Source: Candidatus Omnitrophota bacterium (GTDB lineage: Bacteria; Omnitrophota; Gorgyraeia; Zapsychrales; Fredricksoniimonadaceae). From it: 52,404 nt of DNA. Location of the stretch: positions 1-52,404 of the forward strand of contig JADFZK010000018.1 of NCBI GenBank assembly GCA_015232565.1, read 5' to 3'. Shown one piece after another: positions 17,457-27,376 of the stretch (positions are counted from its first letter, which is position 1; every line of letters begins with the position of its first letter). Below the pieces are notes generated by a model that searched no databases, had not been told where the DNA came from, and was given only the letters and a program-made list of their open reading frames with translations. The position numbers were made by a program, and so were the translations under genes.

Positions 17457-18751
17457 AAAAACTGACTTTAGGCCTTATAGGCTTGGGCACAGTGGGCCGC
17501 GGGGTAGTTAAACTTATTCGCGCCCGTAAGCTTTTTATTCAAAAAAAGTTTGGCGTCGACCTTTGTTTGAAGACGATCTGCGATCTTAATTATGATCCGG
17601 CTTTTGTTAAGTCTTTGGGTAAGGTCAACGTAACAAAGGATTTTAACGATATTCTAAACGATAAAGAGATCGATGTGGTGATCGAACTTATCGGCGGGCA
17701 TCATCCGGCCCTGGAAATAATCAAAGGTGCACTGGCCAAGGGTAAGCATATTGTTACTGCTAATAAGGCGGTTATTTCTAATTATGGACAGGAGCTCTTT
17801 GCTTTAGCCCATTCTGCGGGGCGTAGTATTTATTTCGAGACCGCGGTATTGGCAGGCGTACCGGTCATCAAGACTCTTACTGAAGGCATAGCCGGCAATT
17901 ATTACCATGGCCTTTACGGAATTGTTAATGGTACCTGCAATTATATCCTCACTGAAATGGGTGATAACAAGATCTCGTTTGAAGAGGCGGTGAAATTGGC
18001 TCAGGCCAAGGGTTACGCTGAGGCCGATCCGACCCTGGATGTTAATGGTATGGATTCCGCGCACAAACTGGCGGTGCTGGTCCAGTTGGCCATGGGTAAG
18101 TTTATCAATGTTAAGAAAGATATTTTTACCGAGGGCATAACCCATATCTCCCGCGAAGATCTCTTATACGCGGAAGAAATGGGCCTTACTATTAAATTGC
18201 TGGCGATCGCTAAAAAGAAGTCTGGTGAGATCGAAGTTCGTGTTCATCCCACTTTGATCTCCCGGAGTCATCCTTTGGCTTCCGTTAAAGGTGTTTATAA
18301 CGCTGTCTGGTTGCAGGCCGATCCGCTGGGGGATATCCTTTTGGTTGGCCAGGGGGCCGGGGAGATGGCCGCTGCTTCGGGTGTATTCAGCGACTTGATC
18401 AACCTGGGAATTGACAACCGGAACGCTGACCAGGTTTGGATCGGGGATAATCCGGTGGAGTTGGAAAATTTGCAGATCAAATCGATCGACAAGATCGAGA
18501 CCGAATTTTATTTACGCCTCATGGTCACCGACCGGCCGGGTGTATTGTCCAAGATCACCGGGATCCTGGGCAAGAACGGGATCAGTATTGCGTCGGTTAA
18601 GCAAAAGGCGGTCAGTAAAGAAGCGGCAGTGCCTTTGGTGATGTTAACGCATACAGCCAAAGAGTCTTCCATGCAGAAAGCGCTTTTGCAGATCAAGGCT
18701 TTAAAAGAAGTTTCCGCTAAACCGGTGGTTATCCGGATGGAGCATTTATAA
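17453..18751 (+). CDS. hom: Homoserine dehydrogenase
   Basis: A 432-residue enzyme that reduces aspartate semialdehyde to homoserine, the branch point to threonine and methionine. The N-terminal NAD(P)-binding motif [10 protein letters not shown], the central VTANKAVI and [14 protein letters not shown] motifs and [17 protein letters not shown] are diagnostic. A C-terminal ACT domain (about 350-430, [20 protein letters not shown]) suggests feedback control, usually by threonine. It overlaps PilZ by 4 nt and is followed within 1 nt by thrC. Confidence 0.97.
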   Translation: MKKLTLGLIGLGTVGRGVVKLIRARKLFIQKKFGVDLCLKTICDLNYDPAFVKSLGKVNVTKDFNDILNDKEIDVVIELIGGHHPALEIIKGALAKGKHIVTANKAVISNYGQELFALAHSAGRSIYFETAVLAGVPVIKTLTEGIAGNYYHGLYGIVNGTCNYILTEMGDNKISFEEAVKLAQAKGYAEADPTLDVNGMDSAHKLAVLVQLAMGKFINVKKDIFTEGITHISREDLLYAEEMGLTIKLLAIAKKKSGEIEVRVHPTLISRSHPLASVKGVYNAVWLQADPLGDILLVGQGAGEMAAASGVFSDLINLGIDNRNADQVWIGDNPVELENLQIKSIDKIETEFYLRLMVTDRPGVLSKITGILGKNGISIASVKQKAVSKEAAVPLVMLTHTAKESSMQKALLQIKALKEVSAKPVVIRMEHL

Positions 18752-18752
18752 T

Positions 18753-19805
18753 ATGTATCAGGGGCTCATTCATCGGTATCGTAAGTACCTGCCTGTAACG
18801 GATAAAACGCCGGTAATTTCCCTTCATGAAGGCAATACACCGTTAATCTATTCCTGTCGTCTATCAGAGAAGACCGGGCTTAAAGTCTATTTGAAGTTTG
18901 AGGGCATGAACCCGACCGGTTCTTTTAAAGATCGTGGTATGACCATGGCGATCTCGAAAGCGGCGGAAAAGGGGGCTAAAGTCGTGATGTGCGCCTCTAC
19001 CGGCAATACCTCGGCTTCGGCGGCGGCGTATGCGGCCCGGTGCGGCATGAAGTGTTGTGTGCTGATCCCGAATGGTAATATCGCGATGGGCAAACTCGCC
19101 CAGGCGGTGATCCATAATGCCCAGGTGATCGCGATCGAAGGTAATTTCGATGATGCTTTAAACCTGGTAAAGGACGTTACCGCCAAGTATCCTATTGAGC
19201 TGGTTAATTCCATAAATCCTTATCGTATTGAAGGCCAGAAGACTGCGGCTTTTGAGATCGTGGATGATCTTCTGGACGCTCCGTTCTTTCATGCCATACC
19301 GGTTGGGAATGCGGGTAATATTACGGCCTATTGGAAAGGTTATAAAGAGTACAAGGGTCTTAATCTGGCAAAACGCTTGCCGCGCATGCTTGGTTTTCAG
19401 GCGGCCGGTTCGGCGCCAATCGTCCATAACCGGATTATCGAGAATCCGGACACTTTGGCCACGGCTATCCGCATTGGCAACCCGGCCAGTTGGCAGAGTG
19501 CAATTGAGGCGCGGGATTCTTCCGGCGGACTGATTGACCTGGTTACCGACGAAGAGATAATCGCGGCTTATCAAATGCTGGCTGGCTCCGACGGGGTGTT
19601 TTGTGAGCCGGCGTCTGCGGCTTCAGTGGCCGGTGTTCTTAAACTTGCGGCCAAGGGCTATTTTAAATCTTTTGCCGGTGAAACCGTGGTCTGCACTTTA
19701 ACGGGACATGGTCTGAAAGATCCCAAGAATGCCATGCATTGCGTGAAAGAGCCGGTTGTTCTAAAGGCGAATATCAATGCCATCCTCCAAGAAATCGGCC
19801 TTTAA
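18753..19805 (+). CDS. thrC: Threonine synthase
   Basis: A 350-residue PLP enzyme converting O-phosphohomoserine to threonine. The PLP lysine lies in [11 protein letters not shown] near residue 57. [20 protein letters not shown] is the phosphate-binding region and [14 protein letters not shown] the cofactor-binding loop. The length fits the short (class II, bacterial/archaeal) type. It starts one base after the hom stop and its 3' end overlaps the next gene by 29 nt. Confidence 0.97.
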   Translation: MYQGLIHRYRKYLPVTDKTPVISLHEGNTPLIYSCRLSEKTGLKVYLKFEGMNPTGSFKDRGMTMAISKAAEKGAKVVMCASTGNTSASAAAYAARCGMKCCVLIPNGNIAMGKLAQAVIHNAQVIAIEGNFDDALNLVKDVTAKYPIELVNSINPYRIEGQKTAAFEIVDDLLDAPFFHAIPVGNAGNITAYWKGYKEYKGLNLAKRLPRMLGFQAAGSAPIVHNRIIENPDTLATAIRIGNPASWQSAIEARDSSGGLIDLVTDEEIIAAYQMLAGSDGVFCEPASAASVAGVLKLAAKGYFKSFAGETVVCTLTGHGLKDPKNAMHCVKEPVVLKANINAILQEIGL

Positions 19806-20421
19806 AGGCCTCAAAGTCCTCATAACGAGCGGGCCAACCAGCGTTCCGATTGACGAAATGCGGGTTATTACCAATCGTTCTACCGGTGAAATGGGCCGTT
19901 TACTGGCGGCGGCTTTCGCTCGTAATGGCGCGGCCGTTACCCTGCTTGAGGGGGCGGCAACCACATCTGTAACTTTGCCTGCCAGCGTAGTGGTTAACAA
20001 ATTCTATTTTTATGCCGAGCTGGCCGAGCTTTTGCGTCGAGAAATTTGTAAGCCGTATGGCCTGATAGTTCATGTGGCGGCGGTCTCGGATTTTCAGTTA
20101 AAGAAACCTTTTAAAGGAAAGTTGGCTTCACGCGACAAACTTACGCTGGAACTGGTGCCGGTACGCAAATTGATCAGTGGACTTAAGGCTCAGGCTGGTT
20201 CCGCACGGTTGGTGGGCTTTAAGTATGAGCCGGATATCAGTTCTTCGGCGGCCATTGGAAAGGCGACGGATCTCATTAAGAAAGAAGCTTGTGATCTCGT
20301 AGTATTAAATGAAAATACTGCCCGGGGTTACCGTGCGGTTATTCTATCGGCAGATGGTAGTATGACCGGCATGGTGCATACGAAGGCGGCTTTAGTTGAT
20401 CTTTTGTTGAGGGCCTTATGA
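19777..20421 (+). CDS. Stand-alone CoaB-like (phosphopantothenoylcysteine ligase) domain protein
   Basis: A 214-residue protein matching only the CoaB half of the bifunctional Dfp/CoaBC enzyme. [20 protein letters not shown] with STGEMG at the N-terminus, VAAVSDF near residue 108, conserved lysines in the [13 protein letters not shown] region and LVGFKYE are the ligase-family motifs. No CoaC flavodecarboxylase domain precedes it. The ATG at 19777 lies inside thrC with an AAGGCGA site upstream. Its stop overlaps the next start (ATGA). The family joins cysteine to 4'-phosphopantothenate in CoA synthesis. In this threonine operon it could be that enzyme or a repurposed relative. Confidence 0.8.
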   Translation: MPSSKKSAFKGLKVLITSGPTSVPIDEMRVITNRSTGEMGRLLAAAFARNGAAVTLLEGAATTSVTLPASVVVNKFYFYAELAELLRREICKPYGLIVHVAAVSDFQLKKPFKGKLASRDKLTLELVPVRKLISGLKAQAGSARLVGFKYEPDISSSAAIGKATDLIKKEACDLVVLNENTARGYRAVILSADGSMTGMVHTKAALVDLLLRAL

Positions 20422-21614
20422 AATATATCATTTTAGTCCCGGATGGGGTGGCTGATGAGCCGCTGGCTGAGCTGGGCGGGAAGACGCCTCTGGAGTTTGC
20501 GGCTACACCCAATATGGACCAGATGGCCCGGGCCGGGCTTTCCGGGCTGGTGAGAATAATTCCGCCGGGTATGTCGCCGGGCTCGGATGTGGGCAATCTT
20601 GCGGTGTTGGGATACGATGCCACCCGCGGGTTCTCCGGCCGTTCGCCTTTGGAGGCGGCCAATCTGGGTATTATTCTGGCTGCCGATGAGATCGCTTTCC
20701 GTTGTAACCTGGTTACGATCCAGGACGGCCGAATGATCGATTACAGCGCCGGACACATAAGCATCTCCGAGGCCGCGCAGATCATGCAGGAGGTGGCTGC
20801 GGCTTGTTCGGACGATCGGGTCAAGTTCTATACCGGTAAGAGTTATCGGCATATTGTTGTTATCAAGTCGGCTGACCTAAAGCCCTTTCAATTGACCAAA
20901 TGCACTCCGCCCCACGATATTATGGATCAGCCGATAGCTGAATATTTACCCCAAGGCCCGATGGCCGGGTTCATGGCGGGGTTGGCCGAGAAAGCCCGGT
21001 CATTGCTGGCGGTGCATCCGGTAAACCAGGCTCGTATAGCCCGGGGCTTGGCGCCGGCGAATGCTTTGTGGTTCTGGGGACAGGGCGGCAAGCCCGACCT
21101 TCAGCTTTTTAAAGATCGCTATGGTATGGCGGGATCGATAATATCGGCGGTTGACCTGGTTAACGGGATCGGACGGTTGGTGGGGCTTAAAGTAATTAAT
21201 GTCCCGGGCGCGACCGGATATTACGACACCAATTATGCCGGTAAGGCGCAGTATGGCCTGGATTCATTGCAGGACAACGATTTTATTTATATCCACGTTG
21301 AGGCTACCGATGAAGCCGGGCACAATGGTGACGTGCAGGCGAAGGTGGCTTGTGTTGAGAAATTCGACCGTTATGTGGTGGGCCCGGTGCTCGATTATTA
21401 CCGGGATAATCCCGCGGTCCGGATATTGGTTACGCCCGACCATCCCACGCCTTTGGCCAAGCGTACCCATACCAACGCGCCGGTGCCTTTTGTAATGCTG
21501 GGAAAAGATATTGAACGAAACGGCCTGGACGGATACAATGAGCGCTTGGCTCTTTCAGCCGGATTGCATTTCGCAAGCGGCGTTGAAATGATCAAACACT
21601 TTTTTAAAAAATAA
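20418..21614 (+). CDS. ApgM-type phosphoglycerate mutase family protein, probable homoserine kinase
   Basis: A 398-residue member of the alkaline-phosphatase superfamily, cofactor-independent phosphoglycerate mutase branch. Metal- and phosphate-binding motifs are intact: VPDGVAD near residue 8, PGSDVGNLAVLGYD near residue 54 (candidate nucleophilic Ser), HVEATDEAGHNGD near residue 293 and VTPDHPTP near 336. A branch of this family (TIGR02535) was proposed to be a non-orthologous homoserine kinase because it occurs with hom and thrC where thrB is absent. The position here between hom-thrC and lysC fits that exactly. A glycolytic mutase role cannot be excluded from sequence. It overlaps the CoaB-like gene by 4 nt. 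Confidence 0.8.
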   Translation: MKYIILVPDGVADEPLAELGGKTPLEFAATPNMDQMARAGLSGLVRIIPPGMSPGSDVGNLAVLGYDATRGFSGRSPLEAANLGIILAADEIAFRCNLVTIQDGRMIDYSAGHISISEAAQIMQEVAAACSDDRVKFYTGKSYRHIVVIKSADLKPFQLTKCTPPHDIMDQPIAEYLPQGPMAGFMAGLAEKARSLLAVHPVNQARIARGLAPANALWFWGQGGKPDLQLFKDRYGMAGSIISAVDLVNGIGRLVGLKVINVPGATGYYDTNYAGKAQYGLDSLQDNDFIYIHVEATDEAGHNGDVQAKVACVEKFDRYVVGPVLDYYRDNPAVRILVTPDHPTPLAKRTHTNAPVPFVMLGKDIERNGLDGYNERLALSAGLHFASGVEMIKHFFKK

Positions 21615-21633
21615 AGGGATAGGGTTCCAGGGT

Positions 21634-22857
21634 ATGAAGAAAAAGATCATTGTGCAGAAATATGGCGGCTCTTCCGTCAAGGACGCTGACCGGATCAAGG
21701 CGGTGGCTGAGCGGGTGGCTTCGTACAAAAATAAAAATACGGATGTGGCGGTGGTGGTATCGGCTATGGCGGATACTACCGACGACCTTATTGAACTGGC
21801 GGGGAAGATAGCGTCGAATCCCACGGATCGTGAAATGGACCTCTTATTGGCTACTGGTGAACAGATCAGTTGTGCCCTGCTGGCCATGGCAGTCCGGGAA
21901 CTTGGTTTTCCTTCGGTGGCTTTGACCGGCTTTCAGGTGGGTGTGCGGACCAATAAGGAGCACGGCAAAGCGCGGGTGGAACAGATAGACGATAAGCGCC
22001 TGAAACAGGCTTTTAAAGAAGGCAAGATAGTAATTATGGCCGGTTATCAGGGCATAACGGCAGAAGGTGAGATCACCACTCTGGGCCGCGGAGGCTCGGA
22101 CCTTTCGGCGGTGGCTTTGGCTAAAGCCATTAAGGCGGATGTTTGCGAGATCTATACCGATGTGACGGGGATATACACCACTGATCCGCGCATGGTGCCG
22201 GAAGCCCGCAAACTTAAAGAGATCACTTTTGATGAAATGCTCGAGATGGCTTCGCTGGGCGCGCAGGTCATGCAGGCGCGTTCCATAGAGGTGGCCAAAA
22301 GGTTTAATATTCCATTGCATGTGCGCAGCAGCTATTCCAAGGAGGAAGGTACCATGATCGTCAAGTCCGTGAAGAATATCGAGGAAGTGGCCGTTACCGG
22401 GATCACTTCCAATAAAAATGAAGCCAAGATCACTATTTGCGCGGTGCCGGACCAGCCGGGCGTTTCGGCTACATTGTTCAATGCTATCGCTAAAGCCGGA
22501 GTTAACGTTGACGTGATCGTACAGAACGTCAGCCAGTCCAGAAAGACCGATATTTCTTTTACGGTCCCCAAGGCTGACCTGGTTAAAGGAATCAAGGCTA
22601 CCGAAGAAGTGGCCAAAACACTGGGCGCCGGCGAGGTCTTGCATTCCAGGGATATCGCCCGGGTGTCTATTGTGGGTTCGGGTATGCGTTCCCATCAGGG
22701 TATTGCGGCGCGGATGTTCGCAGCGCTGGCGGCGGGCAAGATCAATATTGAAATGATCGCCACCTCCGAGATCAGTATCTCGTGTATTATCGCTTTGGAT
22801 AAAGTTGACTCGGCAGTTAAAACATTGCACAAGGCCTTTGGCCTGGACAAAAAATAA
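21634..22857 (+). CDS. lysC: Aspartate kinase
   Basis: A 407-residue enzyme phosphorylating aspartate, the first step to lysine, threonine and methionine. The motifs KYGGSSVKD at the N-terminus, MADTTDDL and TTLGRGGSDLSAVALA identify the catalytic domain. Two C-terminal ACT domains (from about residue 265: ITICAVPDQPGVSATLFNAI, then VSIVGSGMRSHQGIAARMF) give feedback inhibition. The stop codon shares one base with the cimA start (TAATG). Confidence 0.97.
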   Translation: MKKKIIVQKYGGSSVKDADRIKAVAERVASYKNKNTDVAVVVSAMADTTDDLIELAGKIASNPTDREMDLLLATGEQISCALLAMAVRELGFPSVALTGFQVGVRTNKEHGKARVEQIDDKRLKQAFKEGKIVIMAGYQGITAEGEITTLGRGGSDLSAVALAKAIKADVCEIYTDVTGIYTTDPRMVPEARKLKEITFDEMLEMASLGAQVMQARSIEVAKRFNIPLHVRSSYSKEEGTMIVKSVKNIEEVAVTGITSNKNEAKITICAVPDQPGVSATLFNAIAKAGVNVDVIVQNVSQSRKTDISFTVPKADLVKGIKATEEVAKTLGAGEVLHSRDIARVSIVGSGMRSHQGIAARMFAALAAGKINIEMIATSEISISCIIALDKVDSAVKTLHKAFGLDKK

Positions 22858-24443
22858 TGAACCGGATCTGTATTTACGATACCACATTGCGTGACGGCTC
22901 CCAGGCGGAGGGTGTTTCCTTTACGGTGGCCGACAAGGTCAAGATCGCCCGTAAACTGGATGAGGTGGGCGTTCATTACATTGAGGGCGGTTGGCCGGGC
23001 TCTAATCCCAAAGATAAAGAATTCTTTGCTTTGATGTTAAAAGAGCCTTTGCATAACGCCCGTTTGGCGGCTTTCTCATCTACCCGGCGCAAAGGCTTAC
23101 TGGCTGCGGAAGATCCTAATTACAAGGAGTTGATCGCCGCCCGCACTCCGGTGGTTTGTATCTTTGGTAAGTCCTGGGATATGCATGTGATCGATGTCCT
23201 AAGGACCACTCTGGACGATAATCTGGCGATCATCGCGGATTCGGTGGCTTTTCTTAAGGGCAAGAAACGCGAAGTGGTTTACGATGCCGAACATTTTTTT
23301 GACGGCTACAAACATAACCCGGAGTACGCCTTAAAGACTCTGCAAGCGGCGGAAACCGCCGGGGCGGATATGCTGGTTTTGTGTGATACCAATGGCGGCA
23401 CTTTACCACAAGAGATCTTTGAGATAGTCCAGGCGGTGCGCGCCAGGCTTAAGGCACCGCTGGGGATTCATACGCATAATGACCTGGATCTGGCGGTGGC
23501 TAATTCTTTGGCCGCGGTTAAAGCCGGCTGTGTACAGGTTCAGGGCACTTTTAATGGCTTTGGCGAACGTTGCGGCAACGCTGACCTCTCGACTATTATC
23601 GGGATCCTTTCGGCCAAACTTAATTACAAGACTTTGCCGGATAGTAAGCTGAAAATGCTTAAGGATACGGCGTTCTTTATAAGTGAAGTGGCTAATTTAC
23701 CGGTGGCGGATTTTCATCCTTTTATCGGGCACTCGGCTTTTGCGCATAAAGCCGGGGTTCATATAGATGCTATTTTAAAGAATCAACGGGCCTACGAACA
23801 TATAGCCCCGGAACTATTTGGTAATCACCGGCGTTTTATTACGTCGGAGCTGGCTGGCAAGATGCCTTTTGTGATGAAGGCCGAACAGATGGATCTGAAG
23901 ATCGACAAAGGCTCGGATACCGCCAAGGCCATGCTTAAGGCGCTTCAGGATAAAGAGCTGGCCGGCTATCAGTTTGAAGGGGCGGATGCTTCTTTTGAAT
24001 TGTTCATGAAGAAACAGCTCAAGAAATATTCTCCGTTCTTTACCCTGGAAGGGTTTCGGGTGCATACGGAAAAGAAGACCACTGGTGATGCCTGGGCGGA
24101 AGCTACGGTGCATATTGAAGTAAAAGGGCATCGGCAGTTTAGCGCGGCCGACAGTGTGGGCCCGGTAGAAGCTTTGGACAAGGCTTTGCGCAATGCTTTG
24201 ACCCGGTTCTATCCGACCTTGAGCAGTATGCATTTGACCGATTATAAAGTCCGCGTTCTCGACACTAAAGACGCTACGGCGGCCAAGGTGCGGGTGCTTA
24301 TTGAATCCCAGGATGAACATGATGCCTGGACTACGGTCGGGGTGCATGAGAATATCATTGAAGCCAGTTGGGAAGCGTTGGTTGACAGTATCGAATATAA
24401 ATTGCTTAAAGACCTGAAATCCCCGCGCAGGATGAAGAAGTAA
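22857..24443 (+). CDS. cimA: (R)-citramalate synthase
   Basis: A 528-residue LeuA-like enzyme condensing pyruvate with acetyl-CoA to citramalate, the threonine-independent entry to isoleucine. YDTTLRDGSQAEGVSFT and the EGGWPGSNPKD segment identify the CimA branch instead of LeuA. The HTHNDLDLAVAN motif supplies metal-binding histidines. The C-terminal LeuA-type allosteric domain (about 395-520, FSAADSVGPVEALDKAL) is present. It shares one base with both lysC (TAATG) and valS (TAATG), so it is tightly coupled in the operon. Confidence 0.95.
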   Translation: MNRICIYDTTLRDGSQAEGVSFTVADKVKIARKLDEVGVHYIEGGWPGSNPKDKEFFALMLKEPLHNARLAAFSSTRRKGLLAAEDPNYKELIAARTPVVCIFGKSWDMHVIDVLRTTLDDNLAIIADSVAFLKGKKREVVYDAEHFFDGYKHNPEYALKTLQAAETAGADMLVLCDTNGGTLPQEIFEIVQAVRARLKAPLGIHTHNDLDLAVANSLAAVKAGCVQVQGTFNGFGERCGNADLSTIIGILSAKLNYKTLPDSKLKMLKDTAFFISEVANLPVADFHPFIGHSAFAHKAGVHIDAILKNQRAYEHIAPELFGNHRRFITSELAGKMPFVMKAEQMDLKIDKGSDTAKAMLKALQDKELAGYQFEGADASFELFMKKQLKKYSPFFTLEGFRVHTEKKTTGDAWAEATVHIEVKGHRQFSAADSVGPVEALDKALRNALTRFYPTLSSMHLTDYKVRVLDTKDATAAKVRVLIESQDEHDAWTTVGVHENIIEASWEALVDSIEYKLLKDLKSPRRMKK

Positions 24444-27076
24444 TGTCTGATATCGCCTCCCGTTACGATCCCCGGATCATTGAAGAGAAACGCCTTAAAT
24501 TGTGGGAAGAGCGCAAGCCTTTTCATGCGGTGGCTGGCCGGTCTACAAAGGGTAAGTTCACCATTGTTATCCCTCCGCCTAATGTGACGGGTGTTTTGCA
24601 CATGGGCCATGCTTTGAATAATACGCTGCAGGATATCCTGACGCGCTACAAACGCATGCAGGGCTATGAAGCTTTGTGGATGCCCGGCACCGACCATGCT
24701 GGTATCGCTACCCAGAACGTGGTGGAGAAACAGCTCGCCAAGGAAGGCCTTACGCGCGACGGCCTGGGCCGCGAAAAGTTCATGGAACGTTTGTGGGAGT
24801 GGAAAAAGCACCATGGCGACACCATAATCAATCAATTACACAAGCTGGGCAGTTCCTGTGACTGGGAGCGCACCCGTTTTACGATGGATGATGATTATTC
24901 CGACGCTGTGAAGGAAGCTTTCGTGGAGCTTTACAAACGGGGGCTGATCTATCAGGGGAATTACATCATAAATTGGTGCCCGCGTTGCGAGACGGCTTTG
25001 TCGGATGAGGAAGCCGAGCATAAGGATGCCAACGGCAATCTGTGGCACATCAAATATCATTTTAAGGATGACTTGGATAATTTCGTGGTGGTAGCCACTA
25101 CCCGGCCGGAGACCATGCTGGGTGATACCGCGGTGGCGGTAAATCCGGCGGATGAACGGTATCAGGCCCTGATCGGCAAGGTGTTGGTCCTGCCTTTGAT
25201 CGGGCGCGAGACAAAGATCATTGCGGACGATTTTGTGGATGCCGGGTTTGGTTCTGGCGCGGTCAAGGTTACTCCGGCACATGACCCCAACGATTTTGCG
25301 ATGGGCCGCCGGCATGGGCTGGAATTTATCAATATTATGCATCCCAACGGCATTCTTAACCGCAATGCCGGCAAGTTCGCCGGCCTGGAACGTTTTGCCG
25401 CGCGCAAAGCAATAGTCAAGGAGCTTACCGAGGCCGGCTTTCTGCTGAAGACCGCTCCGCATGCCCACGCGGTACGGCGCTGTTACCGTTGTGACACTAT
25501 TGTTGAACCGTATCTGTCCAAACAGTGGTTCGTAAAAATGCAACCCCTGGCCGATAAGGCTTTGGCCGCATTTCGGGCCGGCCATCCGCGTATTCAGCCT
25601 AAACGCTGGGAAAAAGTATACGAGAACTGGCTGGTGGATATTCGCGACTGGTGTATTTCCCGCCAGATCTGGTGGGGGCATCGGGTGCCGGTGTGGTACG
25701 ACAGTGAAGGCAATGTTTTTTGTGCCAAGAGCGAGGCCGAGGCTTTGGCCCAGGCTGTGGTGAAACATGGCAAGGCAGTGGAACTTAAACAGGACCCGGA
25801 CGTACTGGACACCTGGTTTTCGTCCTGGTTATGGCCTTTTGCCACTTTGGGCTGGCCCAAAAAGAATGCGGACGTTAAGTTCTTTTATCCTACCAACAGC
25901 CTGTTCACGGCCCCCGAGATCATTTTCTTTTGGGTGGCCAGAATGGTGATGGCGGGGATCGAGTTTATGGGGGAAGTGCCTTTTGACGATGTGATCTTGC
26001 ATGGCACGGTGCGCGATGCCAAGGGCCGCAAGATGTCAAAATCGCTGGGCAATGCGGTGGATCCGCTGGAGATCATCAGCGAGTATGGCGCCGATGCCTT
26101 AAGGTTAAGCATGGTGCTTAATTCCGGGCAGGATATTTATATTTCCAACGAGAAGTTTGAGGTGGGCCGGAATTTTGCCAACAAGCTCTGGAATGCCTCG
26201 CGGTTTCTTTTAATGAATATTAAGCCTGAAGCGCGGGTTAATGATTTTAGTGCGCTCGATATGGCTCAGCTGGACCTGGCTTCACGCTGGGTTGTTTCGC
26301 GTTATCAGAAAGCCTTGCTGAATGTGGGCCAGGCGATCGAGGAATATCACAATTCGGAAGCGGTTAATCTGCTCTACGAGTTCTTCTGGGGCACGTATTG
26401 TGACTGGTATTTGGAGTTGATGAAAGGCCGTCTGGATAATGTCAACGCCCAGAAAGCAGCCTATCTGGTGCTTAAGGATACCTTAAAGATCTTGCATCCT
26501 TTTATCCCGTTTGTTACGGAGGAGCTCTACAGCCAGTTTGCCGGTGAGGAAAAGATCCTCACTCTGGAGGCCTGGCCGGTATTCGATAAAGCCCTGGTTG
26601 ATGAGCCGGCAGAAGCGGCAGTAGGCGTTTTGATAGACCTGGCCAGTGGCATCCGTAATGTGCGCTCACAATGGGGTATTAACCCCAAGGATCAGATCGT
26701 TTGTATTCTATCTGCCGACCAGTTTGCGCTATCTTTGACCGATAATCTGGAAGCTTTGAAACGGTTGCTTAAAGTCAGTGACTTTGAACTGCGTGCCGGC
26801 GATACTCAGATCAGGAATGCGGCTACCGGTTTGGCCGGCAATATTACGTTCTTCATTCCCCTGGGCGATGTGATCGATGTGGTAAAAGAGAAAACGCGTA
26901 TTGAAGCCGAGGTGGCTCAGCAGGAGAAAGCGGCGGCGGCGATAGAAAAGCGCCTGGCCAATGCCGGTTTTGTGAGCCAGGCTCCGGCGGAAGTTATAGA
27001 AAAAGAGCGCCAGCGGATGACTGATCTGCGGGCCAAGAATAAGGAATTGAATAAAGCCCTGGCAAGTCTTATATAG
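24443..27076 (+). CDS. valS: Valine--tRNA ligase
   Basis: An 877-residue class I synthetase charging tRNA-Val. The HIGH-type motif is in PPPNVTGVLHMGHALNNT near residue 45 and the KMSKS motif in GRKMSKSLGNAVDP near residue 530. The CP1 editing domain lies between (TTRPETMLGDTAVAVNP, VTPAHDPNDFAMGRRH). The anticodon-binding domain and a C-terminal coiled-coil arm (last about 65 residues, KTRIEAEVAQQEKAAAAIEK) complete it. Its start overlaps the cimA stop by one base. Confidence 0.97.
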   Translation: MSDIASRYDPRIIEEKRLKLWEERKPFHAVAGRSTKGKFTIVIPPPNVTGVLHMGHALNNTLQDILTRYKRMQGYEALWMPGTDHAGIATQNVVEKQLAKEGLTRDGLGREKFMERLWEWKKHHGDTIINQLHKLGSSCDWERTRFTMDDDYSDAVKEAFVELYKRGLIYQGNYIINWCPRCETALSDEEAEHKDANGNLWHIKYHFKDDLDNFVVVATTRPETMLGDTAVAVNPADERYQALIGKVLVLPLIGRETKIIADDFVDAGFGSGAVKVTPAHDPNDFAMGRRHGLEFINIMHPNGILNRNAGKFAGLERFAARKAIVKELTEAGFLLKTAPHAHAVRRCYRCDTIVEPYLSKQWFVKMQPLADKALAAFRAGHPRIQPKRWEKVYENWLVDIRDWCISRQIWWGHRVPVWYDSEGNVFCAKSEAEALAQAVVKHGKAVELKQDPDVLDTWFSSWLWPFATLGWPKKNADVKFFYPTNSLFTAPEIIFFWVARMVMAGIEFMGEVPFDDVILHGTVRDAKGRKMSKSLGNAVDPLEIISEYGADALRLSMVLNSGQDIYISNEKFEVGRNFANKLWNASRFLLMNIKPEARVNDFSALDMAQLDLASRWVVSRYQKALLNVGQAIEEYHNSEAVNLLYEFFWGTYCDWYLELMKGRLDNVNAQKAAYLVLKDTLKILHPFIPFVTEELYSQFAGEEKILTLEAWPVFDKALVDEPAEAAVGVLIDLASGIRNVRSQWGINPKDQIVCILSADQFALSLTDNLEALKRLLKVSDFELRAGDTQIRNAATGLAGNITFFIPLGDVIDVVKEKTRIEAEVAQQEKAAAAIEKRLANAGFVSQAPAEVIEKERQRMTDLRAKNKELNKALASLI

Positions 27077-27112
27077 AAGCGTGGTAGTTTAATCAAGAGG
27101 GAGGATAGCAAT

Positions 27113-27376
27113 ATGGTGCAATTTCTGGCAGTGGTTTTCGGGCTCATCCTGGTGGCAGTTCCGGTAATGGCCCAGGTTTACAATGGCCGGGCGGAAGTTA
27201 TTGTGGCTCCTATGGATAATGCCATAGCAACCGCGAATGCTTATTATGCCAATGTGGCCAATCCGGGCGCCGTCGAGGAGAGTCAACCCCAGGACGTGCG
27301 TTACAACGAGATGACCAATGCCATGGATGAGGCTAATCAGCGGCATTTCCAGGTAGTCGTGAACGGTTTGAAATGA
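27113..27376 (+). CDS. Small exported protein of unknown function
   Basis: An 87-residue protein with a clear signal peptide (about 1-20, ending VMAQ). The mature part is short, mostly polar and Asn/Ala-rich, with no motif I recognise. The ATG follows a strong GGGAGG site, and its stop overlaps the tex start (ATGA). That argues it is a real translated gene coupled to tex. Confidence 0.7.
   Translation: MVQFLAVVFGLILVAVPVMAQVYNGRAEVIVAPMDNAIATANAYYANVANPGAVEESQPQDVRYNEMTNAMDEANQRHFQVVVNGLK

Noticed and set aside
21844..22887. Long open frame (347 codons) on the - strand opposite lysC
   Set aside because: It is a shadow of the lysC coding pattern. The translation is rich in His/Arg with no recognisable domain, and lysC is certain.
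24836..25768. Long open frame (310 codons) on the - strand opposite valS
   Set aside because: It is antisense to the catalytic and editing core of valS, has no ribosome site and resembles no protein family.
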